Numbered from the stretch's first letter, positions 1-13,577 are shown. The stretch: DNA of 64,000 nucleotides from Celoporthe dispersa (GCA_016584495.1 WAID01000009.1:1302001-1366000), one strand, 5' to 3'. The notes: generated from the letters alone by a model not told the origin. Made by a program: numbers and translations.

Positions 1-388
1 ATCACGGAACTGTTGCAGTGTCTGGTCACGCGTCGGCAGCATCTCGTGGACTCTCGCATACCCGTCGCCAATACATCTCCCAGGACGTCCAAAAAGCAAC
101 CACCGCAGCTACAGCTCAGGTGTTTTTTCATGGCCCTCCAGGGAACAGCAAAACTTGCGATCCTACTTTGACTTTGACTGACTTCTCGATGACATCTCTG
201 AAATTGGAATAATCCCAAAGCCGAACCAGTGATTTACTAACGATTTTGATCGGATAGACCTATTCACTAGGGCAGTGCTGCTGCTCTACAATCGACGGCA
301 AGCTCGTCCCTGCCTACTTGGGACAGCTTTAACCCCGCGACGGGCACGTAAAACCGACCGCTCATCTATCTCGGAGTGGTGGCCTAGC
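1..388. other. Upstream region of the glutamate synthase gene
   Basis: No gene could be supported here. Two GATA cores lie in it, GATA at 253-256 and its reverse complement at 367-370. They could be sites for an AreA/NIT-2 type nitrogen regulator, which would suit the gene that follows, but single GATA cores are common by chance. Confidence 0.4.
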
Positions 389-3300
389 ATGGGCTTGGCT
401 ACCGATTTCGACGATCGACAAGTACATTTGCAGGCTGAATCGGAGGCGTACAAGCCTTATGAGTACCAGCAAGATGGCAATGGTTCCTGGGCCGGTGCTC
501 TGCCGGTGAAGCAGTAAGTCATTGTGTCTTTTCAGAGATGCTACCTTCCAACAATCACTAACAGTGTCGCCTAGGGGACTCTACGACCCTTCCTTGGAGA
601 AGGATGCATGCGGTGTCGGTTTTGCCTGGTATGTTGTTTCCCGTGCTCACCAGCGACATGCCTTAGCTCACCCGACACAGCAACATCAAGGGCAAGCCAA
701 GCCACAAGATCGTCAGCGATGGTAAGCCGAAGCTCCTCGCGGTTCATTGCAGTACTTAAGCTAACACTCGCAAGCTCGCAATCTGCTTTGCAACATGACC
801 CACCGGGGTGCTGTGGGCTCTGATGCGCGAGACGGTGACGGTGCTGGTGTCATGACCTCGATCCCATTCAAGTTCTTCATCAAGAATTTCGAGCGTGATG
901 TCGGCATCAAGCTTCCGCCTCCTGGCCAGTACGCCGTGGGCAACCTTTTCTTCAATCCCGACCCAGAGACCCTGCAGGAGCAGAAGCGGCAGTTGGAAGA
1001 TATTGCCGAGTCACTGGGGCTGCGAGTATTGGGATGGCGAGAGCCTCCCGTGGATTCGTCCCTGCTTGGACCTGCTGCCCTCAGCCGGCAGCCTGCCATT
1101 CTGCAGCCCTTCGTTGTTCTCGCGTCTGCGTATGGCGCCGGAAATGCGCCTGAGGCGGCCGATCTCGAGAGGTTCGATGAGCGTCAGTTTGAGAGACAGC
1201 TCTACGTCCTCCGGAAGCGGTCCACGCACACCATTGGCCTGCACAACTGGTTCTACATCTGCTCGCTGTCCAACAAGAACATAGTTTACAAGGGCCAGCT
1301 AGCACCTGTCCAGGTCTACCAGTACTACCACGACCTGGTGAATGCCGACTACGAGGCACACTTCGCTCTGGTGCACTCTCGATTCTCCACCAATACATTC
1401 CCTTCTTGGGACCGAGCACAGCCTTTGCGATGGGCTGCTCACAACGGTAAGTGCATCGAGGAGGCTTCTCTAGTCGCACAAATATGCTGAAACAAAAGCA
1501 GGTGAAATCAATACGCTGCGTGGTAATAAGAATTGGATGAGGGCTCGTGAGGGTGTGATGCAGTCGGACATTTTTGCGGACGAGCTGGAGACGCTGTATC
1601 CTATCGTAGAGGATGGTGGCTCAGACTCTGCTGCTTTTGATAATGTCCTCGAGTTGCTCACCATCAACGGTGTGCTCTCTCTGCCAGAGGCTGTCATGCT
1701 GATGGTTCCCGAGGCATGGCAGGGTAATACCTCCATGGACCCCAAGAAGGCCGCTTTCTACGAGTGGGCCGCTTGCCAGATGGAGCCATGGGATGGTCCC
1801 GCTCTGTTCACCTTTGCTGATGGCCGTTTCTGCGGCGCCAATCTTGACCGAAATGGTCTGAGACCGTGCCGATACTATGTCATGGATGATGATCGTATCA
1901 TCTGTGCCTCTGAGGTTGGCACTATCCACGTAGAGCCCGAGCGTGTCATCCAGAAGGGCCGTCTGCAGCCTGGCCGCATGCTGCTTGTCGATACAAAGGC
2001 TGGTCGTATCATCGATGATCGTGAGCTGAAGGAGGCTGTATCAAGCCGGCAAGACTTCCGCTCCTGGCTCGACAGCGAGCTCATCTCTATGCCTACGGTC
2101 CTTAACACGATGTCGGCTGACAAGAGCCTCGAGCTGGCCGCCAAGCCTGACACTCTTGCCCTGCAGGAGGATCCTCTCCTTCTCGCTTTCGGCTACACTT
2201 TCGAGCAGGTCTCGCTGCTGCTGGCCCCCATGGCCTCTGACGAGAAGGAGGCTCTCGGTTCCATGGGTAACGATGCCCCTCTCGCCTGTCTCTCCCCGGC
2301 TCCACGCATGCTCTACGAGTACTTCCGACAGCTGTTCGCTCAGGTCACCAACCCTCCCATCGACCCCATCAGAGAGTCTATTGTCATGTCTCTGGACTGC
2401 TACGTCGGCCCTCAGGGAAATCTGTTGGAGATGGACTCCTCGCAGTGCGGTCGCTTGCTCCTGCCGAGCCCCATCCTGTCGATCCCCGAGTTCAATGCGC
2501 TGAGGAACGTGTCCAAGATCCACTCTGAGTGGACAGTCAAGGTCATTGATCTCACTTTCCCGAAGCAGGACGGCGTCGAGGGCTATGTTCGACACCTAGA
2601 CTTCATCTGCAACGAAGCTACGGCCGCGATTGAGGCTAGAGATCGGATCATCATCCTCTCCGACCGCAACACCTCGGCTGATCGCGTTGCTGTCTCGACT
2701 CTGCTGGCTTCTGGTATGGTCCACCACCACTTGATCAGCAACAAGTGGCGATCAATGGCCGCCATCGTTCTCGAGACGGCCGAGGCTCGCGAAGTTCACC
2801 ACATGTGTGTTCTCCTCGGATACGGTGCTGATGCGATCAACCCCTACCTCGCTATGGAGTGTATCCTGAAGCTGAACCGGGAGAAGCTCATCAAGAAGAA
2901 CCTGTCCGACGAGGCCCTCATTCAGAACTATAAGCACTCCTGCGACGGTGGTATCCTGAAAGTCATGAGCAAGATGGGCATCTCTACGCTGGCTAGCTAC
3001 AAGGGTGCGCAGATCTTCGAGGCTCTGGGTGTGGACGATACCGTTGTCGAGCGGTGTTTCAGGGGCACTACAACTCGTATCAAGGGTATCACCTTCGAAC
3101 TCATCGCCGAGGACGCCTTTAGGCTTCACGAGCGCGGCTTCCCCCTCTCGGTACACCGTTGGGGTTCCCGGCCTCCCCGAGTCGGGCGAGTACCACTGGC
3201 GAGACGGTGGAGAGGCTCACGTCAACGACCCTACCTCCATTGCCAACATTCAAGACGCTGTCCGCAACAAGAACGATAAGTCGTACGAGACTTATTCCAG

Positions 3301-6300
3301 GTCCGAGTACGAGCAGATCAAGAACTGCACGCTCAGGGGCATGTTGGACTTCGATTTCGATGAGTCGAAGTCTATCCCCATTGACCAGGTCGAGCCTTGG
3401 ACCGAGATCGTCCGACGCTTCTGCACAGGTGCCATGTCTTATGGATCTATCTCCATGGAGTCTCATTCTACTCTTGCTGTTGCCATGAACCGCCTCGGAG
3501 GGAAATCCAACACCGGCGAAGGTGGTGAGGATCCTGAGCGCTCCCAGGTCGACGAGAACGGTGACACTCGACGATCCGCAATTAAACAGGTGGCCAGCGG
3601 GAGATTCGGAGTGACCTCTGCATATCTGTGCGACTCCGACGAGCTCCAGATCAAGATGGCTCAGGGTGCCAAGCCTGGCGAGGGAGGCGAGCTGCCCGGT
3701 CACAAGGTCAGCAAGAGCATTGCTCGTACGCGCCACTCAACGCCAGGTGTCGGGCTCATCTCTCCTCCGCCTCACCACGACATCTACTCCATCGAGGATC
3801 TGAAGCAGCTCATCTATGACCTCAAGTGCTCCAGCCCACGGTCTCGTGTCTCGGTCAAGCTTGTCTCCGAGGCTGGTGTTGGTATCGTCGCTGCTGGTGT
3901 CGCCAAGGCCAAGGCCGATCATATCCTCATCTCCGGCCACGATGGTGGTACTGGCGCCTCTCGATGGACTGGTATCAAGTACGCTGGTCTGCCCTGGGAG
4001 CTGGGTCTTGCCGAGACCCACCAGACACTCGTCCTGAACGATCTCCGTGGCCGTGTCGTTGTTCAAACAGATGGCCAAATCCGAACAGGAAGGGACGTCG
4101 CGGTGGCGTGCTTGCTAGGCGCCGAGGAATGGGGTTTTGCTACCACTCCTTTGATCGCAATGGGTTGTATCATGATGCGGAAGTGCCACTTAAACAGTGA
4201 GTATTATTCCTATACACCTAGTATATTCTGTCGCTAATTATCTCTCTAGCGTGCCCTGTCGGCATAGCAACGCAAGACCCTGTTTTACGGGCCAAGTTCA
4301 AGGGAACTCCCGAGGAGGTCGTCAACTTCTTCTACTACGTTGCCAATGAGTTGCGGGCGATCATGGCGCAGCTCGGCTTCAGAACTGTCAACGAGATGGT
4401 CGGTCACGTGGAGTGTCTCAAGGTCCGAGACGACCTCAGGACTCGCAAGACGGAGAACATTGATCTGTCTCTCCTTCTCACCCCTGCCCACAAGATGCGA
4501 ACCGGTGTGGCCACATTCAACGTCCGCAAGCAGGATCACCGCCTCTACGTCCGCCTGGACAACAAGCTCATCTCCGAGGCGGAGCTGACGCTGGACAAGG
4601 GCCTTCCGAGTCGTATCGAGTGTGATATCATTAACACGGATCGTGCCATGGGTACATCTCTCTCTTACCAGATCTCGAAGCGCTACGGAGAGGCTGGTCT
4701 CCCGACCGACACCGTTCACGTCTCGATCAAGGGCTCCGCGGGCCAGTCATTCGGCGCATTCTTGGCTCCCGGGGTGACACTCGAGCTCGAGGGCGATGCC
4801 AACGACTATGTCGGTAAGGGTCTCAGCGGTGGCAGGGTAATCATCTATCCTCCTCGCTCCGCCGTGTTCAAGGCTGAGGAGAACATCCTGATCGGCAACG
4901 TCTGTCTCTACGGTGCCACAGCCGGCCACTGCTACTTCCGTGGTGTTGCCGCCGAGCGTTTCGCTGTTCGGAACTCGGGAGCGCATGCTGTCGTTGAAGG
5001 CATTGGTGACCACGGTTGCGAGTACATGACCGGAGGCCGTGTCATCATTCTTGGTAGCACGGGCCGGAACTTCGCCGCAGGCATGTCGGGTGGTATCGCG
5101 TACGTCCTTGACAAGGACCATGACTTCATGTCTAAGCTCAACACGGAAATGGTGGAGGTCTCCAGCATCGAGGACCCCCAGGAGATTGCCTTTGTCCGTG
5201 GCATGATCGAGGATCACCACCACTACACTGGCTCCGAGCTGGCTGCCCGCATTCTGGTTGACTTCAACCGCACCCTGCCCCGTTTCGTCAAGGTCCTACC
5301 TGTCGACTACAAGAGAGTGCTCCAGGAGGAGGCTGCCAAAGCTGCTGAGGCCAAGAAGGCTGAGCTCAACCTGCCTATCCTCCCGAAGAAGGACGACAAG
5401 AAGAAGGCCTCACCACTCCAGGACATGGAGGAGGCAATGGGCGACGAGAAGGCCGAGAAGCGCAGGAAGGCGCTCGTCCTCGACAAGACCAAGGGTTTCA
5501 TGAAGTACAACCGGCGCGCTGAGAAGTACCGTGACGCCAAGACACGCGTCAAGGACTGGGCTGAGCTCTCCTCACGACTGGACGAGGACGAGCTGAAGTA
5601 CCAATCCGCTCGCTGTATGGACTGCGGTGTCCCCTTCTGCCAGTCTGATACTGGCTGCCCCATCTCGAACATCATCCCCAAATGGAACGAATTGGTCTTC
5701 CAGAACGGATGGCAGGATGCCCTCAACCGACTGCTCATGACCAACAACTTCCCCGAGTTCACTGGTCGTGTCTGCCCCGCCCCTTGCGAAGGAGCCTGCG
5801 TCCTGGGCATCAATGAGGACCCTGTTGGCATCAAGTCGATCGAGTGCGCCATCATTGACAGGGGTTTTGAGATGGGCTGGATGGTTCCGCGCCCTCCCAA
5901 GGTCCGTACCGGCAAGAAGGTTGCGATCATTGGCTCTGGACCTGCCGGTCTGGCAGCCGCCGACCAGCTCAACAAGGCTGGACACCTCGTCACGCTGTAC
6001 GAGCGTAACGACCGCCTGGGAGGTCTGCTCATGTATGGTATTCCCAACATGAAGCTTGACAAGCGCGTTGTCAAGCGCCGAACCGACTTCATGGCTGAGG
6101 AGGGTATCGTGTTCAAGACTGGTGTTGCCATTGGTGAGGACATCACGATTCACGATCTCAAGGCCCAGAACGACGCTGTCATTATCGCCACTGGAGCCAC
6201 TGTCGCGCGAGACCTCCCTATCGAGGGCCGCAACCTCGAGGGTATCCACTTTGCCATGGAGTTCCTGCATAAGAACACCAAGTCCCTGCTGGACTCTGAG

Positions 6301-7080
6301 CTACAGGATGGCACTTACCTCTCTGCCAAGGGCAAGCACGTCGTTGTCATTGGCGGTGGTGACACTGGTAATGACTGTATCGGCACGTCCGTCCGTCACG
6401 GAGCCAAGTCCGTTGTCAACTTCGAATTGCTCCCGCAGCCGCCCGAGGCTCGTGCCCGCGACAACCCTTGGCCGCAGTGGCCTCGCATCTACCGCGTGGA
6501 CTACGGTCACACGGAGGTGCGACAGCACACTGGCAAGGACCCCCGTGAGTATAACATCAAGTCGGCGCGCTTTGTCGACGATGGCAATGGGCGTGTCAAG
6601 GGCATCGAGACGGTGCGTGTCGAATGGGTCAAGAACGAACAGGGCGGCTGGGTTGTCCAGGACAAGGAGGGCTCTGAGGAGTTCTTCCCTGCCGACATGG
6701 TGCTTCTCTCCATGGGCTTCCTGGGACCCGAGCAGCGCGTGTTCGCCGACGCTATCGAGCTTGACCAGAGGAAGAACATCAAAACACCTCAGGGCAAATA
6801 CCACACCAACATTCCAGGTGTATTTGCGGCTGGTGATTGCCGTCGCGGACAATCGCTCATCGTCTGGTGAGTACAACAACTTCTCCCCAAATCAGCACGG
6901 CAACATGTATGTAGATGAGCTGCTAACATTGTGATCAGGGGTATCAACGAAGGTCGCCAGTCCGCTCGCGAGGTCGACCTGTACCTGGAGCACAGCACCA
7001 ATCTGCCTGTGACGGGTGGTATTGTCCGACGCAGCGCCCAGGAGGTCATGCACACCATCACTCCTGTGGCTGCTTCTTAA
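389..7080 (+). CDS. glt1: NADH-type glutamate synthase (GOGAT), single chain
   Basis: Makes two glutamates from glutamine and 2-oxoglutarate, the second half of the GS-GOGAT ammonium assimilation route. Exons: 389-513, 575-628, 681-721, 775-1446, 1502-4196, 4250-6866, 6939-7080, all with GT/AG borders, giving about 2114 residues as expected for fungal fused enzymes. The amidotransferase part begins at the conserved KDACGVGF segment, whose cysteine is the nucleophile after processing of a short propeptide. The central and FMN/Fe-S glutamate synthase regions follow, including the CPVGIATQDP segment across the intron at 4197-4249. The C-terminal half is the small-subunit-like NAD(P)H oxidoreductase with cysteine clusters (CMDCGVPFC, CPAPCEGAC) and a GSGPAGLAAA nucleotide fold. 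The reading frame shifts by +1 at the five-C run 3141-3145; one C fewer restores the conserved sequence, so this is probably an assembly error. The start ATG at 389 gives the MGLAT beginning I associate with fungal homologues. Confidence 0.93.
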
Positions 7081-8203
7081 ACCAGGCACCTATACTTCTT
7101 TACGATTGTACGATTCAGCTCGCCTGTGCGACGTGCCACGATTCTCTTCCTGCATATATGGTGCTTTCTTTGATCGAGCCATTTCAAATCAAGACGGAGT
7201 GCGGGGCAAAGGAGAAATAGAAAGAAAAAAAAGTAAGGCCAGTTTAGGACGGGGTGACACAGCAGGCATACCATTATCAAAGAGGGATGGGAGCGGACAC
7301 TTATTGACTTCGTTTCTTTCGTTTTTGATACCAAAAATTCGCGGGAAACGTGGATGGCTCGGGCTTTTTTTTCTTCTTCATTCTTGCAATTCAAGAGTTT
7401 GCCTTCAGCTTGCTTGTTCTTGCTTTTTCTTATTGTTTTATGCTTGTATTTGTATCTTCTTGACTGTCTGGATTTCTGAAAAAAAAAGTAAAAAGTTATT
7501 TACGTAGATCAAGAAATCTGCCTCAACGTAGCAACTGACGTATATGCTCGCTTAGGCTATGTGTTGTTATTGCTGAGACTGGCTTGCAGAGCTGATACTG
7601 ATCTCCTGTATAGTATTTTTCAGAGCAGCAATGTATACATAGTACAATGCAAAATTTTGATGCTCATCAGGGCCTAAGCAAGCCATTGCCCTCCTGCTAT
7701 AGCTGTCCAAGACTTTCATGTGCTCGTGGTATAATGTACCGTGTACATGCACACAGCTACAACGATACACAAGTAGTATGTATGTACATAGTAGTACTAT
7801 GTAGCTGACTACAGGAGGTACTGGAGTACATGGTAGTGCACGTGGGAAGGTAGGCTGTCTGATAGGTCAATTGAATTCCCCACACTGTCATGCAGGCAGG
7901 GTCCTTCCTAGCTGCAAGCTGCTAGGATGGCGGGGCAGCTTTTCTTTAGGTAACATCATCCATTTACCAGTGCGACTTCCTGCACTAAGGCTGGATGTTG
8001 AAATTCTTCCTCCTCCTCGAGCTCGCTTGCTTTGAATTGATTTATGACAAGGCACATTATACTCCAATTGAACAGGTTCTACGCCGAGCCAGACTGTCTA
8101 CTTTTCTCTGGCGCATACTTACCGTTCCTCGATCCCCTCCATCTCGTTATCGTGGGAGAAGCTCGAGTGCAGGCGCAGACAGCACCATCCCAGCTCGTCC
8201 AAG
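7081..8203. other. Intergenic: glt1 3' region and VTC4 promoter
   Basis: No gene supported. The first 450 bases are A/T-rich 3' flank of glt1. The part near 8204 is the VTC4 promoter and leader and contains the CACGTGGG element listed separately. Confidence 0.6.
7839..7846 (+). promoter_or_regulatory. PHO-type E-box (CACGTGGG) upstream of VTC4
   Basis: The sequence CACGTGGG lies 358 bases before the VTC4 start codon. This is the high-affinity binding site of yeast Pho4, and NUC-1 of Neurospora recognises the same CACGTG core. VTC genes belong to the phosphate-starvation regulon in yeast, so site and gene fit. Use by this organism is inferred. Confidence 0.55.
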
Positions 8204-10684
8204 ATGCGCTTCGGTAAGACCCTCTCGTCGTCCGAGTACGACCCATGGAAGGACAAGTACCTCGACTACGCCAAGCTCAAGAGCATGCTGCGCGAGGACG
8301 ACTACGGCATGGAGGACGGCTCGTGGACGGAGGACGATGAGACCAGGTTCAGCGATGAGATCTTCAACGTCCAGCTCGGCAAGGTCACCGACTTCCACGA
8401 GGCCAAGTTCCGCGAGCTCAGTGAGCGCACCGATGCCGCCTTCGAGAAGCTCAAGGACCTGCCCACACCATCCCCCACGAACGGGCAGGGCATCAGCGGC
8501 GAGCAGGGGGAGGAACAGGCTGCCGCGCCCCGGAGCGACGACACGACGCACGCGCTGAAGGAGCTCGAGGCGGAGCTGGACGGGATCACCAACGAGGTCA
8601 ACGAGCTGAAGAGATATAGCAGCCTCAACTATACTGGCTTCTTGAAGATTGTCAAGAAGCACGACCGCAAGCGGGGACTGCGCTACAAGATGCGCCCGCT
8701 GATGATGAAGAGCCTGTCGGATCGACCGTTCAACTCGGAGCAGGCTTATGCGCCCATGGTACACAGGCTATCGCTAGCGTACTTCACCGTCAAGCAGCAT
8801 CTGGAGGAGGGAATCAGCGATGAGCTGTTGGCCGACCTGGAGGGATCCAAAGGCTTGCAGGAGACGAAGAACGGAGAGAAGTACTCGGCGCACAAGTGTA
8901 AGCGGATGTGTGACAAATTACAAGTGGCCCACAAGCTGATGGTGTTATAGTCTGGATACATCCGGATAATCTGCTCGAGGTCAAGACGTTTATTCTGCGG
9001 CGCCTGCCGAACCTGGTATACAGCGACTCGTCGTCAAAGGAGGTCGACGGCACCGAGGATCCTAGCCTGACCTCGCTCTACTTCGACAACAACAAGTTTG
9101 ACCTTTACAACAAGAAGCTGAAACGAGATGCGGACGCGTCGTCACTACGGCTGAGATGGTACGGCTCGCTGAGCTCGTCACCACAGATCTTCCTTGAGCA
9201 GAAGATCGTTCGCGAGAACGGCAGCAGCGAGGAGAAGAAGTTCACCATCAAGGCGAAGTACATCAAGCAGTTTATCGACGGCGAGTACCACATGGAGAAG
9301 TCCATCGCGAAGATGGAGGCACAGGGCCACAGCGCCGATGAGGTCGCCAAGTTCAAGTCCACTGTGGGTGGAATTCAGGAGTTCATCAAGGAGCGCAAGC
9401 TGGAACCGGTGATACGAGCAAACTACAAGCGGACGGCGTTCCAAAAGCCTGCCGATGACCGTGTTCGGATCTCCATAGATACGGACCTGGGTTTCGTGCG
9501 AGAAGACACCCTGGATGCGCGGCGGCCATGCCGTGACCCGAACGAGTGGCATCGACTGGACATCGATAACAGAAACCTGGGCTACCCTTTCAGCGAGATC
9601 AACCAGAGCGAGGTGTCTAGATTCCCCTACGCCCTCTTAGAGATCAAGCTGAAGGAGGACCCCAGCCGTAAGAGGTCAGAGTGGGTCGAGGACCTGATGA
9701 CATCCCACCTGGTCTACCCGGCACAACGCTTTTCGAAGTTCGCTCACGGCATCTCCATCCTCTTTGATGACTATGTCAACACCCTACCTTTCTGGCTCAG
9801 TGACCTGGACAAGGATATCCACAGGGAACCTCAGGACGCCTTCGAGGAGGAGGAGCAGAAGAAGGCGAGACGGGCCGCAGACGAAGAGGTCGTGGGAAGT
9901 CTTCTTGGCAACAAGGTCAGCTCGTTTGTGCCCTCTAAGAGCTCGCCCGTGAGCAAGTCATATCTGGCCGAGCGAGTGGCTACAGAGAATGCAGCCGCAG
10001 CGCTGTCATCGTCCCCTGTGCTCGCCTCTCCCGCTGGCAGGCAAAACGGCGAGCCCTCGGAGGAGCAGCGACAGCAGAGAAGCTATGGCACCATCATGCC
10101 CAGCTTCTCTATCCTAACGCGCTATGCACGGTTCCAACAGCGCCGGGAGAGCCGTGTTTTGCCAGAGGGTGTCGTCGAGCCCGAGGTGTGGATCAAGAAC
10201 CAGGGCGAGCTCAAGGTCGAGCCCAAGGTCTGGCTAGCCAACGAGCGCACATTCATGAAGTGGCAGCACATCTGCGTGCTTCTCGGCGGCCTCGCCGTCG
10301 CCCTTTATACGGCTGCTGGCGCGGGAACAGACATTCTCCCCCTAGCCATGGGCATTGTGTATCTCGCTATTGCTGCTTTTGCAGGCATCTGGGGATATGT
10401 GATGCACAAGCAGCGCCGGGACATGATCATTGAGCGCAGCGGGCGTGACTTTGATAACCTCGCTGGGCCGATGGTCGTCAGTATTGCGCTGATCTTGGCG
10501 CTGGTGCTGAATTTTATCTTCCAGGTAAGTGCTTCGCTTTTGTTCCTGCCCTCTCTGACATCAGCGCGTATCTCCGCTGACCTCGTTCCGCACACAGTAC
10601 CGCGCCGCTGTCAAGAAGCTGGATGCCGCAGAGGCAACTGCCGGTCTCAATGCTAGCATCATCACGGACGAGCTGCTGAGATAA
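8204..10684 (+). CDS. VTC4: Vacuolar transporter chaperone 4, polyphosphate polymerase
   Basis: Catalytic subunit of the vacuolar VTC complex, which makes polyphosphate from ATP and moves it into the vacuole. Exons 8204-8897, 8951-10524 and 10598-10684 give 784 residues. The protein starts with an SPX domain (MRFGKTL, then YLDYAKLK), the inositol-pyrophosphate sensor. A disordered insert follows, then the conserved SLNYTGFLKIVKKHD helix and the tunnel-shaped polymerase domain (LTSLYFDNN, LRLRWYGSL, FTIKAKYIKQF, PYALLEIKLKED) with its basic and acidic tunnel residues. A variable linker leads to three C-terminal membrane helices, roughly coded by 10262-10525; the end of the third is in the last exon after the intron at 10525-10597. 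A CACGTGGG element upstream suggests phosphate control. A Nudix gene of the type that degrades inositol pyrophosphates (the SPX ligand) lies about 1.3 kb downstream; whether that proximity matters is unknown. Confidence 0.94.
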
Positions 10685-11988
10685 CAAGCGTCAGCGGAGC
10701 CATGGGCTTTTTTATTTATTTATTTGGTCTGGTTACTGCTCTCCCACGAGCTGTGTGTAGCATTGGACAGAGGCTCCTCGTGTATTATTGGGTCAATCTT
10801 GGTCACACTATAAGCGTTTTGGTATACTCGTTTGTGGCATCGGGTTCGGCGTGAGTCTTGAATACAGCTTTTACTGATAGATTGTATCAATTGTCTGGCC
10901 CCTGAGCTTGGAGCGAAATTGACATTGTTTATACTATCCCCTGGTCCTTCACATTGTCTTTGAAAAAGGCACTGCGACGTGTTGATGCCTACATGCGTCA
11001 TATATCTGCTGAATTGGACTTGGACAGAGCACGCATGCCAGTTTTCATCACACAGATTCTTCGAGATTGCCTCTGGCTAGACGTCTGCTTCTTTCATTGA
11101 GCATCTCCAGTAGTCTATACTTCCCAAAACAAGATGCTGCTGGTCTTGCTGGCTGTGGCGGTAGGGGGGGGGGGGAACGATAGCAGCCACGATCAATCTC
11201 TGGCCCCCCCAAAAAAAGCCGAGTCAAGGCCTCCGAGGACGTAGACCGGCGACCATTCCAAGCGGATCAAATCCGCAGAGAGAGACACAATACAAGTCTA
11301 GCTCTAGGCTGATCGTCTAGAGGGGCGGTGTGGTGCCCCAGGTCCGCTCAGGACGAGCAACGTGACCACAACGTTGATCCGTGGTGTCTCACTTTCGGAA
11401 TCTGGACCCTCCCTTTGTCCTGGCTTTTAAACGACCAGAACCATGTTTCTCTTTTCTCTTTCTCTTCTTCTCTTTCTTCTCTCCTCTCTCTATAAGCCTA
11501 GACCAGAACTCCGTGATGCTCCTGTGAAGAATTGCAGACTGCTGGTCTTCTTGCCTTGTCACTTTAGGCGAGATGGCGGAGGTAGGTGCACAGCCAGGAC
11601 CGCTCCGAAAGACAAACCCCAATTATTTTGTTTTTCTTTTCCGATCCGCCCAGAATTTAATTGCATGATAATGACTCGCAAGCCGGAAACAGAAATCCTC
11701 TAATGCGTAAAACTTTGACAAAAGAAATAAGATGAGTAGGGATTTTAAAGACGTGCAGACGGTAGAGATGACGCTGACTGGAGTTGATCGAGCCTCTGAC
11801 GACGAGGTCCCCCCCCCCCCGACGAATTGTTGGAGGCTCTGAAACAACCAAGCCCAGGCTGACTGTCCGCAACTCGAGACGTTGTGCTGCTTTCGCAAGA
11901 CTGACATCAGATCAGCCTGTGATGGGGAGGTGGGCAGAAGACAGGGTTCCGCGGCGGAGGGGACGAAGGTGTCAGCATGTCGAGGAGG
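10685..11988. other. Intergenic between convergent VTC4 and Nudix genes
   Basis: No gene supported. It holds 3' flanks of both genes, a G run near 11165-11175, a pyrimidine stretch at 11445-11490 and a 12-base C run at 11809-11820. Confidence 0.6.
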
Positions 11989-12532
11989 CTACCTCTTGAT
12001 GGCCGAGGCTTTGAGGGCTTCGAGGAGCTCTGGCCGGTCCTTGAGCGCCTCTTTCGCTTCGGAATAGGTCATCCACCTGCGCTCGCGCTTCTCCGCTTCG
12101 GGCCAGTCCTTGGCCTCCACGGTGACTGTGCCCTCGTAGAAACGGTACAGACACTTGGTAGCGTCCTTCTTGTCCTTCTTGGGCTTTCTCGTCTCGGGAA
12201 TGTCGCCGAGGTCATAGTCGATGGTGATCACGATTCCAGCCTCCTCCCAAGCCTCCCGCGTGGCAGCCTCCTCGCACTCCTCGTCCGTCTCCCAACCGCC
12301 CTTTGGCAGGACCCAGCCGTTCTTCCTCTTGGTCGACCGTATCAGCAACACGTACTTCCTGTCCTCGGTCAACGGAACCACGCCGGCGACCAGGCGTTCG
12401 CCTTTCGAGTTGTAGCCTGGAGGCAACGGGTTAGTCCGCACGGACACAACGGGGAACAGGTCCAGCAGGTCAGAGGAGCAAGGCCCAGGCTTGTTACTTA
12501 CGCTGCTTGTCCCGGCCGGTCCGGGACTCCAT
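11989..12532 (-). CDS. Nudix hydrolase, diphosphoinositol polyphosphate phosphohydrolase-like
   Basis: Predicted to hydrolyse the beta phosphate of inositol pyrophosphates and/or diadenosine polyphosphates, like yeast Ddp1 and S. pombe Aps1. Exon 1 is 12502-12532 and exon 2 is 11989-12416, with a GTAAGT donor; the product has 152 residues, a usual size for this family. The start ATG at 12532 gives MESRTGRDKQR, then the splice joins RYNSKGERLVAGVVPL. The Nudix box is complete: GGWETDEECEEAATREAWEE followed by AGI, matching GX5EX7REUXEEXGU, preceded by WVLPKG. An ATG slightly further upstream is in another frame and was not used. The short C-terminal helix (EALKDRPELLEALKAS) is typical of fungal members. 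Substrate preference cannot be read from sequence. Confidence 0.88.
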
Positions 12533-13577
12533 GGAACGACTGCTCGAACCGCCCCCCTGACATGTTGGCGATATAAAGTATCGAATAATAAGCAGAGACA
12601 AGAGACGACAGGAGTGTGATAACGTCGCTGAAGAGAGCGTGGCGGTTCAGGAGCAGAGAGACAAGAGACGGTAGCTGGGACTCAGGGGTGCCTGGTTTGC
12701 CGGAAGAGGTACAATCTGAGAAAGAGTCCCAAAGACCTGACGTCTTTTAGTTACTTCTAAGAGACATCGTCGATATGATGAAGGCAGAACACTGGGTAGA
12801 TCGGTTTGGGTGAAGACAGCCTTGACCAGCGCCTGGTGAGTGAAATTGACCAGAGAAAAAAAAAAAGAAGAAAGGGTTTCAAGGAGGGCCGCGAACTAGC
12901 AGCCGCTCGATAGGGAAGGTCTTGGGCCAGGTCGGACAGGCGAGCCCCAAGTGAGGAGACAGGCGTAGAGTCAGCGTTGACGACGATGTGGCAGGCAGGG
13001 GCGTGGATCAGCTGGACGGGGTGCCTGCGGAGAGCTGATCGGTCGACAGAGTGAGTCTAGGTCTCAACGATCGCCACGAGGGGGGAAAGGGGGGGGGCAG
13101 ACGATGTGCCGTGGGGTGCAGTGCAGTGTGGAATGCAGCAGGGTCGTGGTACGTCGACCTGTCGAGTTGCAGCCGGGGCAGCAGCTTGATGGGCGCGCAG
13201 CAGAAGAAGGGGGACGGAAAGGCTGCTGACTGGCTCCAGGGCGAACCGGCTGTGCGGACGGAGCAGCCTTGGAATGGGGCCAACAGCTGCAGGTTGCGCT
13301 TCAGAAGCTGCAGTGGCCCAGCCCGAGGTGGCCTTTTCTTTCTTTCTTCTCTTTTTGGTGAGATGACCGGTCGACGGGTGAGGTTAGGACCTGAGTCTCC
13401 CGGAGGTAATGGGCGCAGAGCCAGTGCCGCGACGGATGGGGGCGGTGCGTCAGACCGAGGGACCTGGACCTGAGCTGAACCGGATCTAGGGAAGAGAAAG
13501 GCCGGCCGCCCGTGCGGTGCGGTGCGTGCGTGGGTGCGCGCCGTGTATGTGTGTCTTGCCCCTTTGGTGTGAGCTGC

